From contig JALDNG010000458.1 of the NCBI GenBank assembly GCA_024349245.1, positions 62,001 through 126,000 of the forward strand: a stretch of 64,000 bases of DNA, given 5' to 3'. The position numbers and the translations under genes were made by a program. Below are positions 46,900 through 57,239 of the stretch, piece after piece; position 1 is the first letter of the stretch, and each line of letters begins with the position of its first letter. Under the pieces are notes generated by a model that was given only the letters and a program-made list of their open reading frames with translations, had not been told where the DNA came from and did no database searches. This DNA comes from Neodontobutis hainanensis. Its lineage: Eukaryota; Chordata; Actinopteri; Gobiiformes; Odontobutidae.

Positions 46900-49800
46900 C
46901 AAGAACAAGTTAAAGAAATTTTTTCAACATTGTAGTTCTTAGTTATTATTTTTCATTGGTTCTTTTTGACTTTTTGAATTAGAGAAATTCTTCTCAGTTA
47001 TATATTGTACGAAAAAAATCATTTCTAATTGACGAAATAAGTGGGTATTTAAAATAAAAATTAACAAAAGATACTATTAATGTTAAAAGCCATTTTATAT
47101 TAAATACTTTAATGACCATTATTAAGTGTAATACATGAGGGTAAGGCTCTTAATTGCTTGGTTATGTTTTGAAATTAAAATTTTATAGAGTATGGGAAAT
47201 TTAAGATGTCATTTAGTCCTCCTTAAAATGGCTCAAACACATTTTTGTAATAACCTTGAGAATTATTAACCCGGTTGTTGCTGTTACCAATCCGCGCCTT
47301 TCGAAATTCTCTAGAATCGCGCATTATATTAAACGACTTATGGAATTTTTCGAATTTCAAAAAATATTGAACTCCCTGGCATTAGTTGTTTGAAAAACAA
47401 TAATTTTTAATTATGGTATATGCGCGTTTCGTTAAATGTTACTTCGGATTGTCACGCTCCTTTAATTTTATGCAAGGCAGACATCAACTCTTTTATAATT
47501 TAAAATAGGGTTTAAATTTAAATACTGTTGGTTTCAGTAATTTTTACCGGCAATATGTGGATTTAATCCCCATATACCTAGATGAAATGTTTGACTCCTG
47601 GTATAATATCAAGTGTCTTTTACTTCAGTGGAATAAAATATGATAATAACTTCGAAACCACTTTTTGAGTAAAAAATGCAGAGGGGGAAATCTTATGGAG
47701 CAGTACGTGAAAAAACACACTTGAAAAGTTTTATTGACTTTCAAGCCGCAAAATAAATATATTCCCCCATTTATGACAAAAATAAACTCCAAATTAATAT
47801 GGCATTTTAAGTACACCTACGGCCCTTGGAGCTTGGTCAATATAAAAATGTAAGAGGTGAGCAATCTCCCAGTGCTTGAATGAATTAGAGCAAGCGCACC
47901 AGTTAAAACTAATTTATCTTCAGATACTAAAACATAAAAGGATTTTATAACTTTAAAATTGAAAAAAAATAAAAACGTTGAATGTCTCGCAAATTTAGAC
48001 TGAAATCCACTTGGCTGGAAAATATTTGTGAATACGCCTGTTTGAATACGCGTTCAAACTGTCTCTCATATGAAAATATTATTTTTATTACTATGCTTGG
48101 TCATGAAGTTGACAGTTATGATTAAAAACTTCAAATATAAGAAAGGAATAGTTTAATCATGCGGACATGTATCTTCTAGAGCTATAGTGTATTTAAGTTA
48201 TACGGGTCGGTTCCGTTGAATGTATTTTGGCCGTTCAGCACCTGTTCTTAGTTAGACACATAAGTCCCTACTTTTACAGTGCCTAAGTTGAGCCAAACGT
48301 TAACATCTCACCAGAACTAGATCAATGTTGGGAACCTTAATTCAGCGAAATCAGTTCTCTGATACGCCATAGAAAATTTCATAATTGGAAAATAAAACAA
48401 GATGAATTTTAAACCCACAATAATTGTAAGAAATCTAACAGCTCTTTTGTATGTAATTTTACTATATTTTATACTATAACTTTAAAATTTTATCATAATT
48501 TTCCTTCGCAAACGAGAAGAATTATGAATTATGTTTAGTCAAACAAAATACATCAAATAATTTTGATACAAATTTCTGTGTGTTACTTGATGACAAGAAA
48601 TTAAAATATACTCAGAGCTGTAAATGGCCCACGATTAGACGCCCTTATAAGTGGTTATTTTAATCACTTTTTGACCCTCCTTGAACTTAGCTTTAAATCA
48701 TACATTTTTTGTCGTATATAAATTTTGGTATGAACCAATGGTAAATATTAGCTTATCTTTAAGCTAGCTGAGAGATTTCGTGAAAATAATTTGAAGCAAA
48801 TTTTAATTGAAAAGAAAAATAAGATAATGGAAACTGACAAGACAAAAGCCAAATAAAAAGAGGTTCTATGGCCTTAAAGTACCGAGGAGAGAGTGGGAGC
48901 CATACATAACTGGGAACCTGATATTTACATCAGGTCGTGGTGATGAAATGTGAAACCTCGTTAGCAAAGCGTCTCTGAATAACAAATAAACAAAATATCC
49001 CTCAAAGAAATAAGAATAGACTTAATTTATCCATTCTCAACAAATAGATGTTAAACTATTAAAGTTAAAAACTAAAATGAAATATTGATGCTTTTTTGCC
49101 ATTAGAACTGCTTCAAAATCCCCATTCATTTTCGAAAATATAAAAGCTAAAACATAAAGCTTGTAGACTCAAATTTGGAATTCTAAAAGTCGAGAAAATA
49201 TCTTCACGATTTTTATTATAGGTTAATGTATTGAAAACGTCGCAAGTTATGCCCTAGATTAGGATTTAGAATACCTGATATTTGGGCTGGATATGTTTAT
49301 TTTAAAAATATTGGTATATTTATCCAAAAATCCATTTTCAACCCTTACTATAGACGAAAATTATCCTAATTATTTTTTATCGAGAAAGTAAAACATTCTT
49401 AATACTGAGACAATGTGGTGTGTTTCACATTGAAAATAAAATTTTTCTTGAACATGAATACTTACCTGCAATGACCGTTTAAGCGTCGCTTTGTGAATAG
49501 TTATACGTTTTTTACGAATCTTCTGTTAAGGAAACCTCGTTTTTAAATATGAGAGTATGATATCAAAACATAAAGATCCCAATGTTTAATTTTATCAATG
49601 ATGGAAATATTCAAGAAGTCCTCATAAATAACCTTTTGTATAAAATAGAAAGGGATTGAGTTATGAGAAAGAAAGTGCTGTTAAAATGAAGGTTATAAAT
49701 GTGATATCAGTTCAAAAAACATATTTTTCTCATATTTTAATAATAAGTTTTATGGGGGTATATTTTTAGATTTAACATAAACGTTGAGATAATTTAAAGA

Positions 49801-50160
49801 TGAAAATAAAGCTAAAAAACTAGAATTTCGGAATGATTCTTTCTTGTGGCTATTGTCTATTTTACTTTAAGATTGTCACAGGCTAAAATCTCACTCCATC
49901 CAATGTTCTTGAGGATAAACTATTCCTAAAGACACTATGGGCCTTTTGCGATATAATTTTAAAGTATTTGATGAAACTAAATATTCTGTTTTAAAACCAA
50001 AAATAGGTCTTATGATTTAATATTTTATCATTTATGTTTCTTTGTCATAGAATCACGTTCAACTGCATTTTTATAAACTTTACAAATACTCTGTGCGTCA
50101 ATTAGATTCTTTGTTTTACGTTTAAGTTTTTCTCGAAGTAATTGTTTTGACTATTTTAAA
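46900..50160. other. Gene-poor; several unresolved coding-like fragments
   Basis: A G+C-richer stretch at about 48180-48360 and another at about 48860-48960 (STEERVGAIHNWEPDIYIRS in one frame) look like remnants of coding or mobile DNA but are broken by stops. At about 49890-49990 two overlapping plus frames (DKLFLKTLWAFCDII; KDTMGLLRYNFKVFD) and a minus frame all look partly protein-like, so none can be chosen. Minus frames at 46700-46891 and 47625-47816 were rejected. Confidence 0.3.
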
Positions 50161-50166
50161 ATTTAG

Positions 50167-50338
50167 AGATACCTGGGAAATACTACCTCCAATATTCCGT
50201 GATGCTTTTGCTGACTTTATAGAATGAGATTTTTCCGAAGCGTCTATTTATTTCAAGTTGGATTTACCTGAATGGGCTAAAGAATATCTTTTTATGTCAG
50301 GTTTGATGCGAGATTCGATGTTATCATCGATTGCCTGA
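50167..50338 (+). CDS. 3' exons of an unidentified gene
   Basis: The frame reads DTWEILPPIF, then a 30-nt GT-AG intron (50199-50228) that removes an in-frame TGA, then HFSEASIYFKLDLPEWAKEY, LFMSGLMRDSMLSSIA and a TGA at 50336-50338. An AATAAA occurs about 15 nt later. The composition is clearly coding (acidic residues, two tryptophans), but there is no ATG at the 5' side; an acceptor-like TTTAG ends at 50165. The upstream exons were not found. No family recognised. Confidence 0.4.
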
Positions 50339-50344
50339 TAAAAC

Positions 50345-51740
50345 CTTAAATAAATTAGAAATATAATTAATATATTAAAAATTACTAAATAAATCGCAAA
50401 ATTAAAATAATAAGTATGAAATTAGTTTTGTTGAAAAGTTCCATTGATGCTAGAAATTTCTTAAACATTGCTTTGCAGATTTATCGAATAAGGTTAAGAA
50501 AAAGGTAAAAATTTTAAGTCAATCATAAAATCGAAATTTATACAATATAAAGTCATCAAAGTTTTTAAAGGCCAGTCATTATTTAATCAGTCTACATATC
50601 AAAATATTCAAATGTCGATAACGAAGTAGTGATATTCATAAAAAATCATCATTGAAAAGAACAATATACGATTGTTTTAACACTAGGGATGTTTGTGGTG
50701 TCATCAAATTTATCTTTTTAATTCAACCACAAAAAATCTTTTGAACAATTTAATACAATGAAGATTTATCAAAAATAATGTTGGAAGGAAAATATACCAG
50801 CACAAAGAAAGAATATTGAGTGAACGGTTTGCCAAAGATTTTGAAGATAATAACAAATAACTAAATTTAATTGTAAAAGTTAAAAGCATGTATATTCAAT
50901 TGACTTGATTTAAACAAGAGTATTGTGAAATTTTACTTTTGAAAATATTGTTATTTAAATACAGTTCGACAAGTTAAGTAACAATTATGAACAAAATTTC
51001 GATAGTTTATACGAAATAAGGTAAGGCTATTGAAATGCAACGAACATGATCAGTAACACGCGCAAGCGTGGTTAAAAATTATTCGACAGTTCATAGCCAA
51101 TAGAAATAAAATAAGTTTATATTTTATTTGATGGTGCAAATCTAGAAGACAACCACATATGAACCTATATTATGAGAAAGTGAAAATATCCGAAAAAACT
51201 ATTATTTTTACGTCTTGTTAAATTTAAAATTCTCCATATTAATAGGCTTGTGAATAAATGATTCTAATGTATTAAAATATAATGCGCATTGCTCTGAAAA
51301 AATTATTAATTTTAGAAATGAAGCATTCTGCTTGGCTAAGAATATTTATTTAAATTAATAATCATAAAAAGTGAATTGTGATATAATCTTAATTATTATC
51401 AGCTTGAATGCCAAGACTTAAAATATTCATGAGAGTCAAAAACAGTTCAATTATCAACAAACCAACATTTTTAATCTTGAGAGGTATTGATAAGGGTTAA
51501 TTCGGTTTTTACAAAAATGAGAATGTTTAAGTTTATTATACATTTTTAAATTGGGATATATATCACGGATGACATAGCGGAAAAAAAACCTTCAAAATGA
51601 AGTAGATTTGGGACTTTTTAACCTGAAAAATAATCCAATACTTAATGCAGAATAGAAGTGATGAACCATTTATTCACTAAATACAAAAACAACATGTTTT
51701 CGTCTTAATGATGAAAAATTTAAAATGAACATTTTCAAAG
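50345..51740. other. No gene seen
   Basis: AT-rich with long A and T runs. A CACGCGCAAGCGTGG near-palindrome lies at about 51058-51072. No coding-like frame. Confidence 0.4.
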
Positions 51741-51745
51741 AGCCT

Positions 51746-51961
51746 TTAAATGTTAACATTGTTAACTTTATTCATACGATCTTTGAATAATAAGGTGATA
51801 TAACTCAGGCATACACGCAGTAAATGGATAAATAATACAATTGACTTTTTTAATAAAAACAAGATAGCAAGAAAATTATTTACACTTAATTTATAATTTT
51901 TTCTTTGACATAATAACAGGGAAACTAAATCTATAATATCATAAGGAAAGTAATTGAGCAT
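51746..51961 (-). CDS. Possible small gene downstream of CLASRP
   Basis: A 71-residue frame starting MLNYFPYDIIDLVSLLLCQR. The first 16 residues (LNYFPYDIIDLVSLLL) resemble the leucine/proline pattern of an F-box, but the following sequence is leucine/isoleucine-rich and could be chance. It starts 96 bp after the CLASRP stop on the same strand, so it may instead lie in the CLASRP 3' UTR. Confidence 0.25.
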   Translation of the reverse strand: MLNYFPYDIIDLVSLLLCQRKNYKLSVNNFLAILFLLKKSIVLFIHLLRVCLSYITLLFKDRMNKVNNVNI

Positions 51962-52057
51962 GTTTATAATGATGGATTTGAATAAAAATTGAGGCTCCAA
52001 GTTAATTTAACGAGTTTTTAAATGAATAATCTTTTTATAAAAAAATATAAGGAAATA

Positions 52058-53227
52058 TTAACTCATTTTGACCAAAGACATTTCCATCGAGCCGATCCGT
52101 CGAGAATTCTGTGATGTATTGAACCTTTGAGGAAACTTCCTCCTGGCTTGAAGTGGACGAGTTTCCTGCCACGCTTTTATAACGCTACATTTTACTTGAA
52201 TTTTTATCACATGATTCGTAATTTTGACTTAAGTGATGAATTATATCTACGATGATTCCGGGTTCATTTTTATATGAGGATTTAATGTTTGTTTCTTTGT
52301 ATTTATATTGGAAAAAAACTGTGTAATGGGAAAATATGTCAAAATTTTCTGATTTCTTGGATTCTTTTTGCTCTTGGTAGAGTGTACTGAATAAAGAAAA
52401 TTTAAACCTCAAGAAAGACGTTTCCATAATTCCATAATGAGAGGCAATTTCGTCGATTCTCGATTTCTTAACTTACTCGATCGAAGAACTTGCAATTCTG
52501 AAAAATTTGACAAATTTATTTTCGTTTCTAATATCAGAACAGAAAATACCAAGTTTGTTTAGGATGTCATCTAAATCATCCTCTTCCTCGACAACTACAG
52601 AATCTTGAGCCACCTCACACTCTTTATATGAGTAGCCGATAGCAGCGTGACTTTGGTTTGACGATTTTCTACCGTGTGATGAAGAATAAACTTTTTTAAT
52701 TCTTAAATCCGAAGAAATTTTTTCAAAAACTCTTCCTCCGAAACTCTTTATAAAAATATTTAAACTTCCTTTGCTTTCAAGCAAAACTAGAGATCGATAC
52801 CGTTCATAGTTTAATAAGTATTCGAAATGAGAATTTTTCCTTTTTTAGTTTCTGATAAACTACGTTTTAGGCTCTGTCTTCGAAGGAATTGAAGATTTAT
52901 CCAACAAAGCGCGTGCATCGAATCTACTAAAAATACGCGCAAACCTGTCAATCATGACATTAGGATCTTGACTCCACGGGACCCTTTTATTTAAAGAAGC
53001 CTACAAAAACTGCTCGTCCAACGTTGTGTTTGACTGGTCGCTCATATATCTTTTACATTGCTGCCCGATGATCCTTACAAGAGCCAATTTGTCCGTATTC
53101 TATGAAATTACTTCATTTAACAAAATACTAAAGTTTTTAAATATTTAGCGTGGGATTCACCCTTCTTTCTCATATCTGACATCATTTTAGAGACTGCTTT
53201 TGATTGTTTCCTTGTTTCGTGCCACAT
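52058..53227 (-). CDS. CLASRP: CLASRP/SWAP2-like splicing regulator
   Basis: Orthologue of the CLK4-associating SR-type protein, a nuclear splicing regulator. Eleven exons join to 313 codons (312 residues): 53227-53129, 53099-53005, 52983-52945, 52923-52864, 52839-52550, 52527-52490, 52466-52408, 52386-52320, 52294-52251, 52227-52196, 52173-52058. Family landmarks: start MWHETRKQSKAVSKMMSDMR (human begins MWHEARK), VPWSQDPNVMIDRFDARALL (family MIDRFDVRAHLD), NYERYRSLV (NYERYRGLV), AAIGYSYKECEVAQDSVVVE followed by an acidic run (ASIGYTYEDSTVAE), and IDEIASHYGIMETSFLSTLY (LNKQATTYGMADGDFVRML). Introns are 21-29 nt, all GT-AG. The long Arg/Ser tail of animal CLASRP (about 670 residues in human) is absent; only a short basic end (ARRKFPQRFN) remains. 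The last two introns are the least certain. Confidence 0.93.
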
Positions 53228-53259
53228 TTACACAAAATAATGATAAAACTGAAATTTTG

Positions 53260-53273
53260 TTACGCGCTTGCCT
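53260..53273 (-). promoter_or_regulatory. GCGC element upstream of CLASRP
   Basis: TTACGCGCTTGCC (plus-strand reading) about 33 bp upstream of the CLASRP ATG: a GCGC core in AT-rich DNA, as upstream of eIF3b and AP-3 mu. Confidence 0.3.
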
Positions 53274-53289
53274 GGAAAAAATGCTGGGA

Positions 53290-55170
53290 ATTTCACTAAA
53301 GATTTCTCGTCGACATTCCGGATAATTTTTAAGGAATAAGAAAACAAGATTTCAACCAAAATAAAATCTCCCAATTCCTTTATAAATAAATTTTATTTTA
53401 AAATCAAAAATATTATCATGCCGGCGAATTTATTTGCCTCGTTAATTCTATAGTAAATTGAACGGCTTATCACTTTCGAAGAAGAAAATTTTCAGTGTAA
53501 TTATGTATTCGTTTTGCATTCAAACTGTTTTGCTTAACAATCATATAATTTATTCACTTATTTTGATAGATGCCATAACATTAAAAATTAAGAGCGCATT
53601 TCTTTATTCCAACATTTGAAATGTTTTCTAAGCTGGAATGATATTATTTTAAAAAGAAAAAAATTTTCTTGAAGTAAAGATCTGCATTGCTTGACTCACG
53701 AGGCTGGATTGACCACAAAGCACAACAATTAACCGATCGATAAAATAATTATCCTTTAAAATGTTTCATTTCTCGAATCGTGGAAACTGCTGAATGAGCT
53801 TACATGTGAATAAACATGTATTTAAGCGCTGATGATTAATAAAATTTTTTATATAGCTTTTAAATCGAAAAAAATTCATATTATAATTATTCAAAAATAT
53901 TAAAAAATGATGCTACGAATCTACATATTAAAGCTTAGCAAACTTAATCAAAGTAGAAAAAATTCATTGAAATGATGGCTAAAGTCGTTTTGATGTGATA
54001 AAATTCAACGAGAACACCATAAGAATTCACAAAGTATTTTACTTGAAAATTTTTAGATTTTAAACACTTTTATAAACTTTTTACTGATGTAGTACTCAAA
54101 CGATTGCAAACAACTTTATGCAATCATTAACCCAACAATATTTTGACATCGTTTTATCTAGATATCACTTTTTGTATTCTAACTATTATCTTTGAAATAA
54201 TTAATAATAAAAACATTCTTATCTTTTTTTGAACATCCATTTAAACAGTATACATAGCACATTATTTTCAAAATTTAATGGGTGAATTGAAATAGTTGAA
54301 CACTGAAAGTAAACTTCACACGGATCCCTTAAAATAATACAATTTTCAAATTGATGAAGTGCCGATAAAGATAAAGACTAAGTAAGAATATCGTGTATGA
54401 TTATAAGAGCAGAATGATAAAATTATAAAACATCAACAGATAAATGAAGGGAAATATATTCAATATAAATATATTAGTTTTACCATATCTATAATTTTTC
54501 CAAAATTATTATGATAACAATTTAATTCATTAAAGATTATCGCTATTTTCAATTCTTATTGTATCGTCTTTAAAAATCTTGAAGAGAGTAGATTTCAAAG
54601 GTGTGCACAAGCGCAACTTGTGAATTACAGATCAAAGGATAATTCAAATATTTTTTTACTTTATAGATTTTAAAATTAAATTTTTTAAAAATTTTAAAGA
54701 TAAAAAATAAACTTTATTTTCAACACTACAACTTTAATCACAATCTGTAAAATAAATTAATTGACTCATTTATCTTGCGAAAATTTGCGACTCTCTTGGC
54801 TCACACGTGCGCATTGTTGTATTCGAAAGAACACACACCATTTTTAATTTTTATTTCAAGTTGACTGCCAAAATACGTATAGTGTTAAAGGCACTGAAAA
54901 TTTTGATTTTCTTACAAGTCGAGCGTTAAAATTCCAGTTTCAATTTTATTTTGATGAGGGATATCTCACCACCAATAGCTTTTAGAATTTTATTTTAGAT
55001 TCAAGTATTATCGTTTCTGTTTTGTAATTCATAAAGGATGTAAAATAAGCTGAATTTTTAAAATATAAGCTAAAACGTTAAAAATATAAAGGATTTTGTA
55101 AAATCAAATAAATTTAGCAAAATATCATTGATTTTCTAAATTGTAGTTTTGCAAAGCATATATTTTTCAA
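53290..55170. other. No gene seen
   Basis: AT-rich, with isolated GCGC words near 54612 and 54806. No coding-like frame or exon chain. Confidence 0.4.
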
Positions 55171-55176
55171 TTGAAT

Positions 55177-55464
55177 ATGGCTTCTGTCGTTCGGGCAGAT
55201 TCGCTTGAACAATTAATGCCCTTAATTTTAAAATGTGACAACATATTGTTATTTTCGCTTTGAATTAAAAGAGAAATTCTTCATGGTTAAAATTTACACG
55301 TATGTGAAAACTACGTTTCTGTGATACACCAAACTAATACCTTAATGCCTATCTTAGCGTGGCTATTCACAGCTTTTTCTCGTTTATCGGAAATTTTACC
55401 CACTCTAATTTGTTCGTATGCTTGTTATGTTGAGATTCAGATGGAAAAATTTTGTTATGAATAA
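55177..55464 (+). CDS. Three-exon small protein of unknown function
   Basis: Exon 1 (55177-55247) starts MASVVRADSLEQLMPLILKC; a 24-nt intron (55248-55271); a 14-nt exon 2 (55272-55285); a 72-nt intron (55286-55357); exon 3 (55358-55464) reading AWLFTAFSRLSEILPTLICS and YACYVEIQMEKFCYE with TAA. The total is 64 codons, 63 residues. All junctions are GT-AG and the frame is kept; without splicing each piece stops early. The 72-nt intron is long for this genome and may hide another exon. The product is helical with several cysteines. No family recognised. Confidence 0.45.
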
Positions 55465-55866
55465 GTATACAATCAGGAAGAAAATGTTTAACATTCTGAC
55501 CAAATCTTACTTTTTTTTGTAATACTCAATTTTACCGATATTCTGAACTTTAATAATCCCATTTCTATCTTTCACTCATAAGCCATTATAATCATGGTTA
55601 ATTCAATAAAATTAAAGGATATGTGAATGTTGACAAATGCAAACACTTTTTTCTTTGAATACCGTTTGTATTCTAATTTTACGTCTTGGAAGATACAAGC
55701 AGTAAACATCTGACAAAGGCATTGTTCACATTTATGTTTGAAGCTCAATAATTAGTTGATAAAGGTGTCTGTTTTATGAAATAAATTTCGAAACATGTAA
55801 AACCTTTAAATAGATAGTGCACTGAAAATATAAACCTTTCAAGGATAACTGTTGAGAAAACAATTT

Positions 55867-56385
55867 ATGCATAACGTGAACAAATCTAGAAAAGTAATCA
55901 GATTCAAAAAAGTGTTGTTAAATCGATTAACAGCGTTTAATCCAAATATAATATCAAGGATTTTGAATAGATCCAAGTTTAAATTCTGTGGAATCTTATT
56001 TTTCTTGTTTCTTCTTTGCAGCTCTCCTTATTTAAGTCTCATCATCATTTACTATTGTGGCTTTTGTGGAAAAATGGCGATTAAGCCCTTTTCAGGATGT
56101 GGACAAGCGTTTCAATTTATATATATTCAGAAGAATACATTAAAAAATTTTGTTAAAAAATATCTTCTTGATTCACCTACATATATGTTGTTCTTTGTAA
56201 TTCCAAAAAATAATTTTAAAATTCCACCTGAAAGACAGATAAACTCAGTTCTAGATGTATGGAACATGAGTTTGAGACCCCAGAAAATATCACAAAATTT
56301 TCACATCCTAAGTACATTTCGCTGGAATATGACAAATAGTCAATGGAAAAATCTGAAACTTATTTCATCGACACCCCCATTTTGA
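55867..56385 (+). CDS. Single-exon membrane protein of unknown function
   Basis: An uninterrupted 172-residue frame from ATG, unusual in a window where most genes are cut by introns. It has a basic N-terminus (MHNVNKSRKVIRFKKVLLNR), one long hydrophobic stretch at about residues 43-66 (GILFFLFLLCSSPYLSLIII), then a cysteine pair (YYCGFCGK) and a soluble C-terminal domain of about 100 residues (AIKPFSGCGQAFQFIYIQKN, later PPERQINSVLDVWNMSLRPQ). The orientation would be type II by the positive-inside rule. No family is recognised; it has the layout of a lumenal enzyme but no active-site motif that I can name. It lies 400 bp downstream of the 55177-55464 gene on the same strand. Confidence 0.6.
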   Translation: MHNVNKSRKVIRFKKVLLNRLTAFNPNIISRILNRSKFKFCGILFFLFLLCSSPYLSLIIIYYCGFCGKMAIKPFSGCGQAFQFIYIQKNTLKNFVKKYLLDSPTYMLFFVIPKNNFKIPPERQINSVLDVWNMSLRPQKISQNFHILSTFRWNMTNSQWKNLKLISSTPPF

Positions 56386-56984
56386 TTTTTTCTTTATTTA
56401 AATCAATACATTGACGGCGTACTAATTCATATCATCTCAAAATAACATAATGATGAGTTGATGTATAACATCGAAACAGCCACTGCCGCCTATCATCCAG
56501 ACTGTCATCACTAATCTAACATACGACAATATCTTTTCGTTGTTTAGATTTTGTGATACATTACTCGTTATATTTATTTTACTCAAAATATGCAAATTTT
56601 TTAAATTTCATTTTTTACGAATAAAACGGAAAAATCCCGATATTGTTATAATTTAAAACTATCCTTATGTAAATTTAAATTATAGTTAATTTTTGATTAT
56701 AATTTTAACACAAAATCGTGGATTCGAAAGATAAGAAGAGTTTTTTGACAATGCGAACCAAAATTTTTACCAGAGAGATATATTAACTTGACAATTTACA
56801 TTACTTAGAATCATGAAAGCACAGGTTTCTGGAGCGTATAGTTGTTGTGAACATTGAATTTCTTATTCAGGTTTTATTATTATTGACATTTTCTGTGATG
56901 GGAGGTATAGGTTAAATGTTCAAGGAATACACGAAATACATTCCTTGGTAGAGTTATTATCTTTGAAAACAAATTTTTCGCAAA

Positions 56985-57230
56985 TCAAGATAAATAATGG
57001 ATGATACTGTCTTTATTAAAGTTAGCATATTTGTTCTTCGGCCGTTGAAGGTTTGTTTCAGTAGTTTTTAAGCTTTTTAATTCTTCACTTTCAGGATGCA
57101 CACTTTTACTGATGATGCTGATTGTTTAATATTCTAACATACAAAAACTCCCAGACCTTCCTCTGCCAATTTAAACACCTAACCACACCATAGTTTCCTG
57201 AGAACGATATTTGACGAATATTCAATATTT
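56985..57230 (-). CDS. Two-exon 3' part of an unidentified gene
   Basis: Exon a (about 57230-57143) reads RQISFSGNYGVVRCLNWQRK then VWEF; a 25-nt GT-AG intron (57142-57118) joins exon b (57117-56985), IISKSVHPESEELKSLKTTE then NLQRPKNKYANFNKDSIIHY, stop TGA. The junction phase fits and the product is strongly coding in character. No ATG is available upstream before a stop, so the first exon or exons are missing or lie further right. Family not recognised. Confidence 0.45.
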
Positions 57231-57239
57231 AGAGTATTC

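Noticed and set aside
50167..50338. Selenocysteine or reassigned TGA codon
   Set aside because: The in-frame TGA is removed by a 30-nt GT-AG intron that fits the rest of the window; TGA ends other genes normally.
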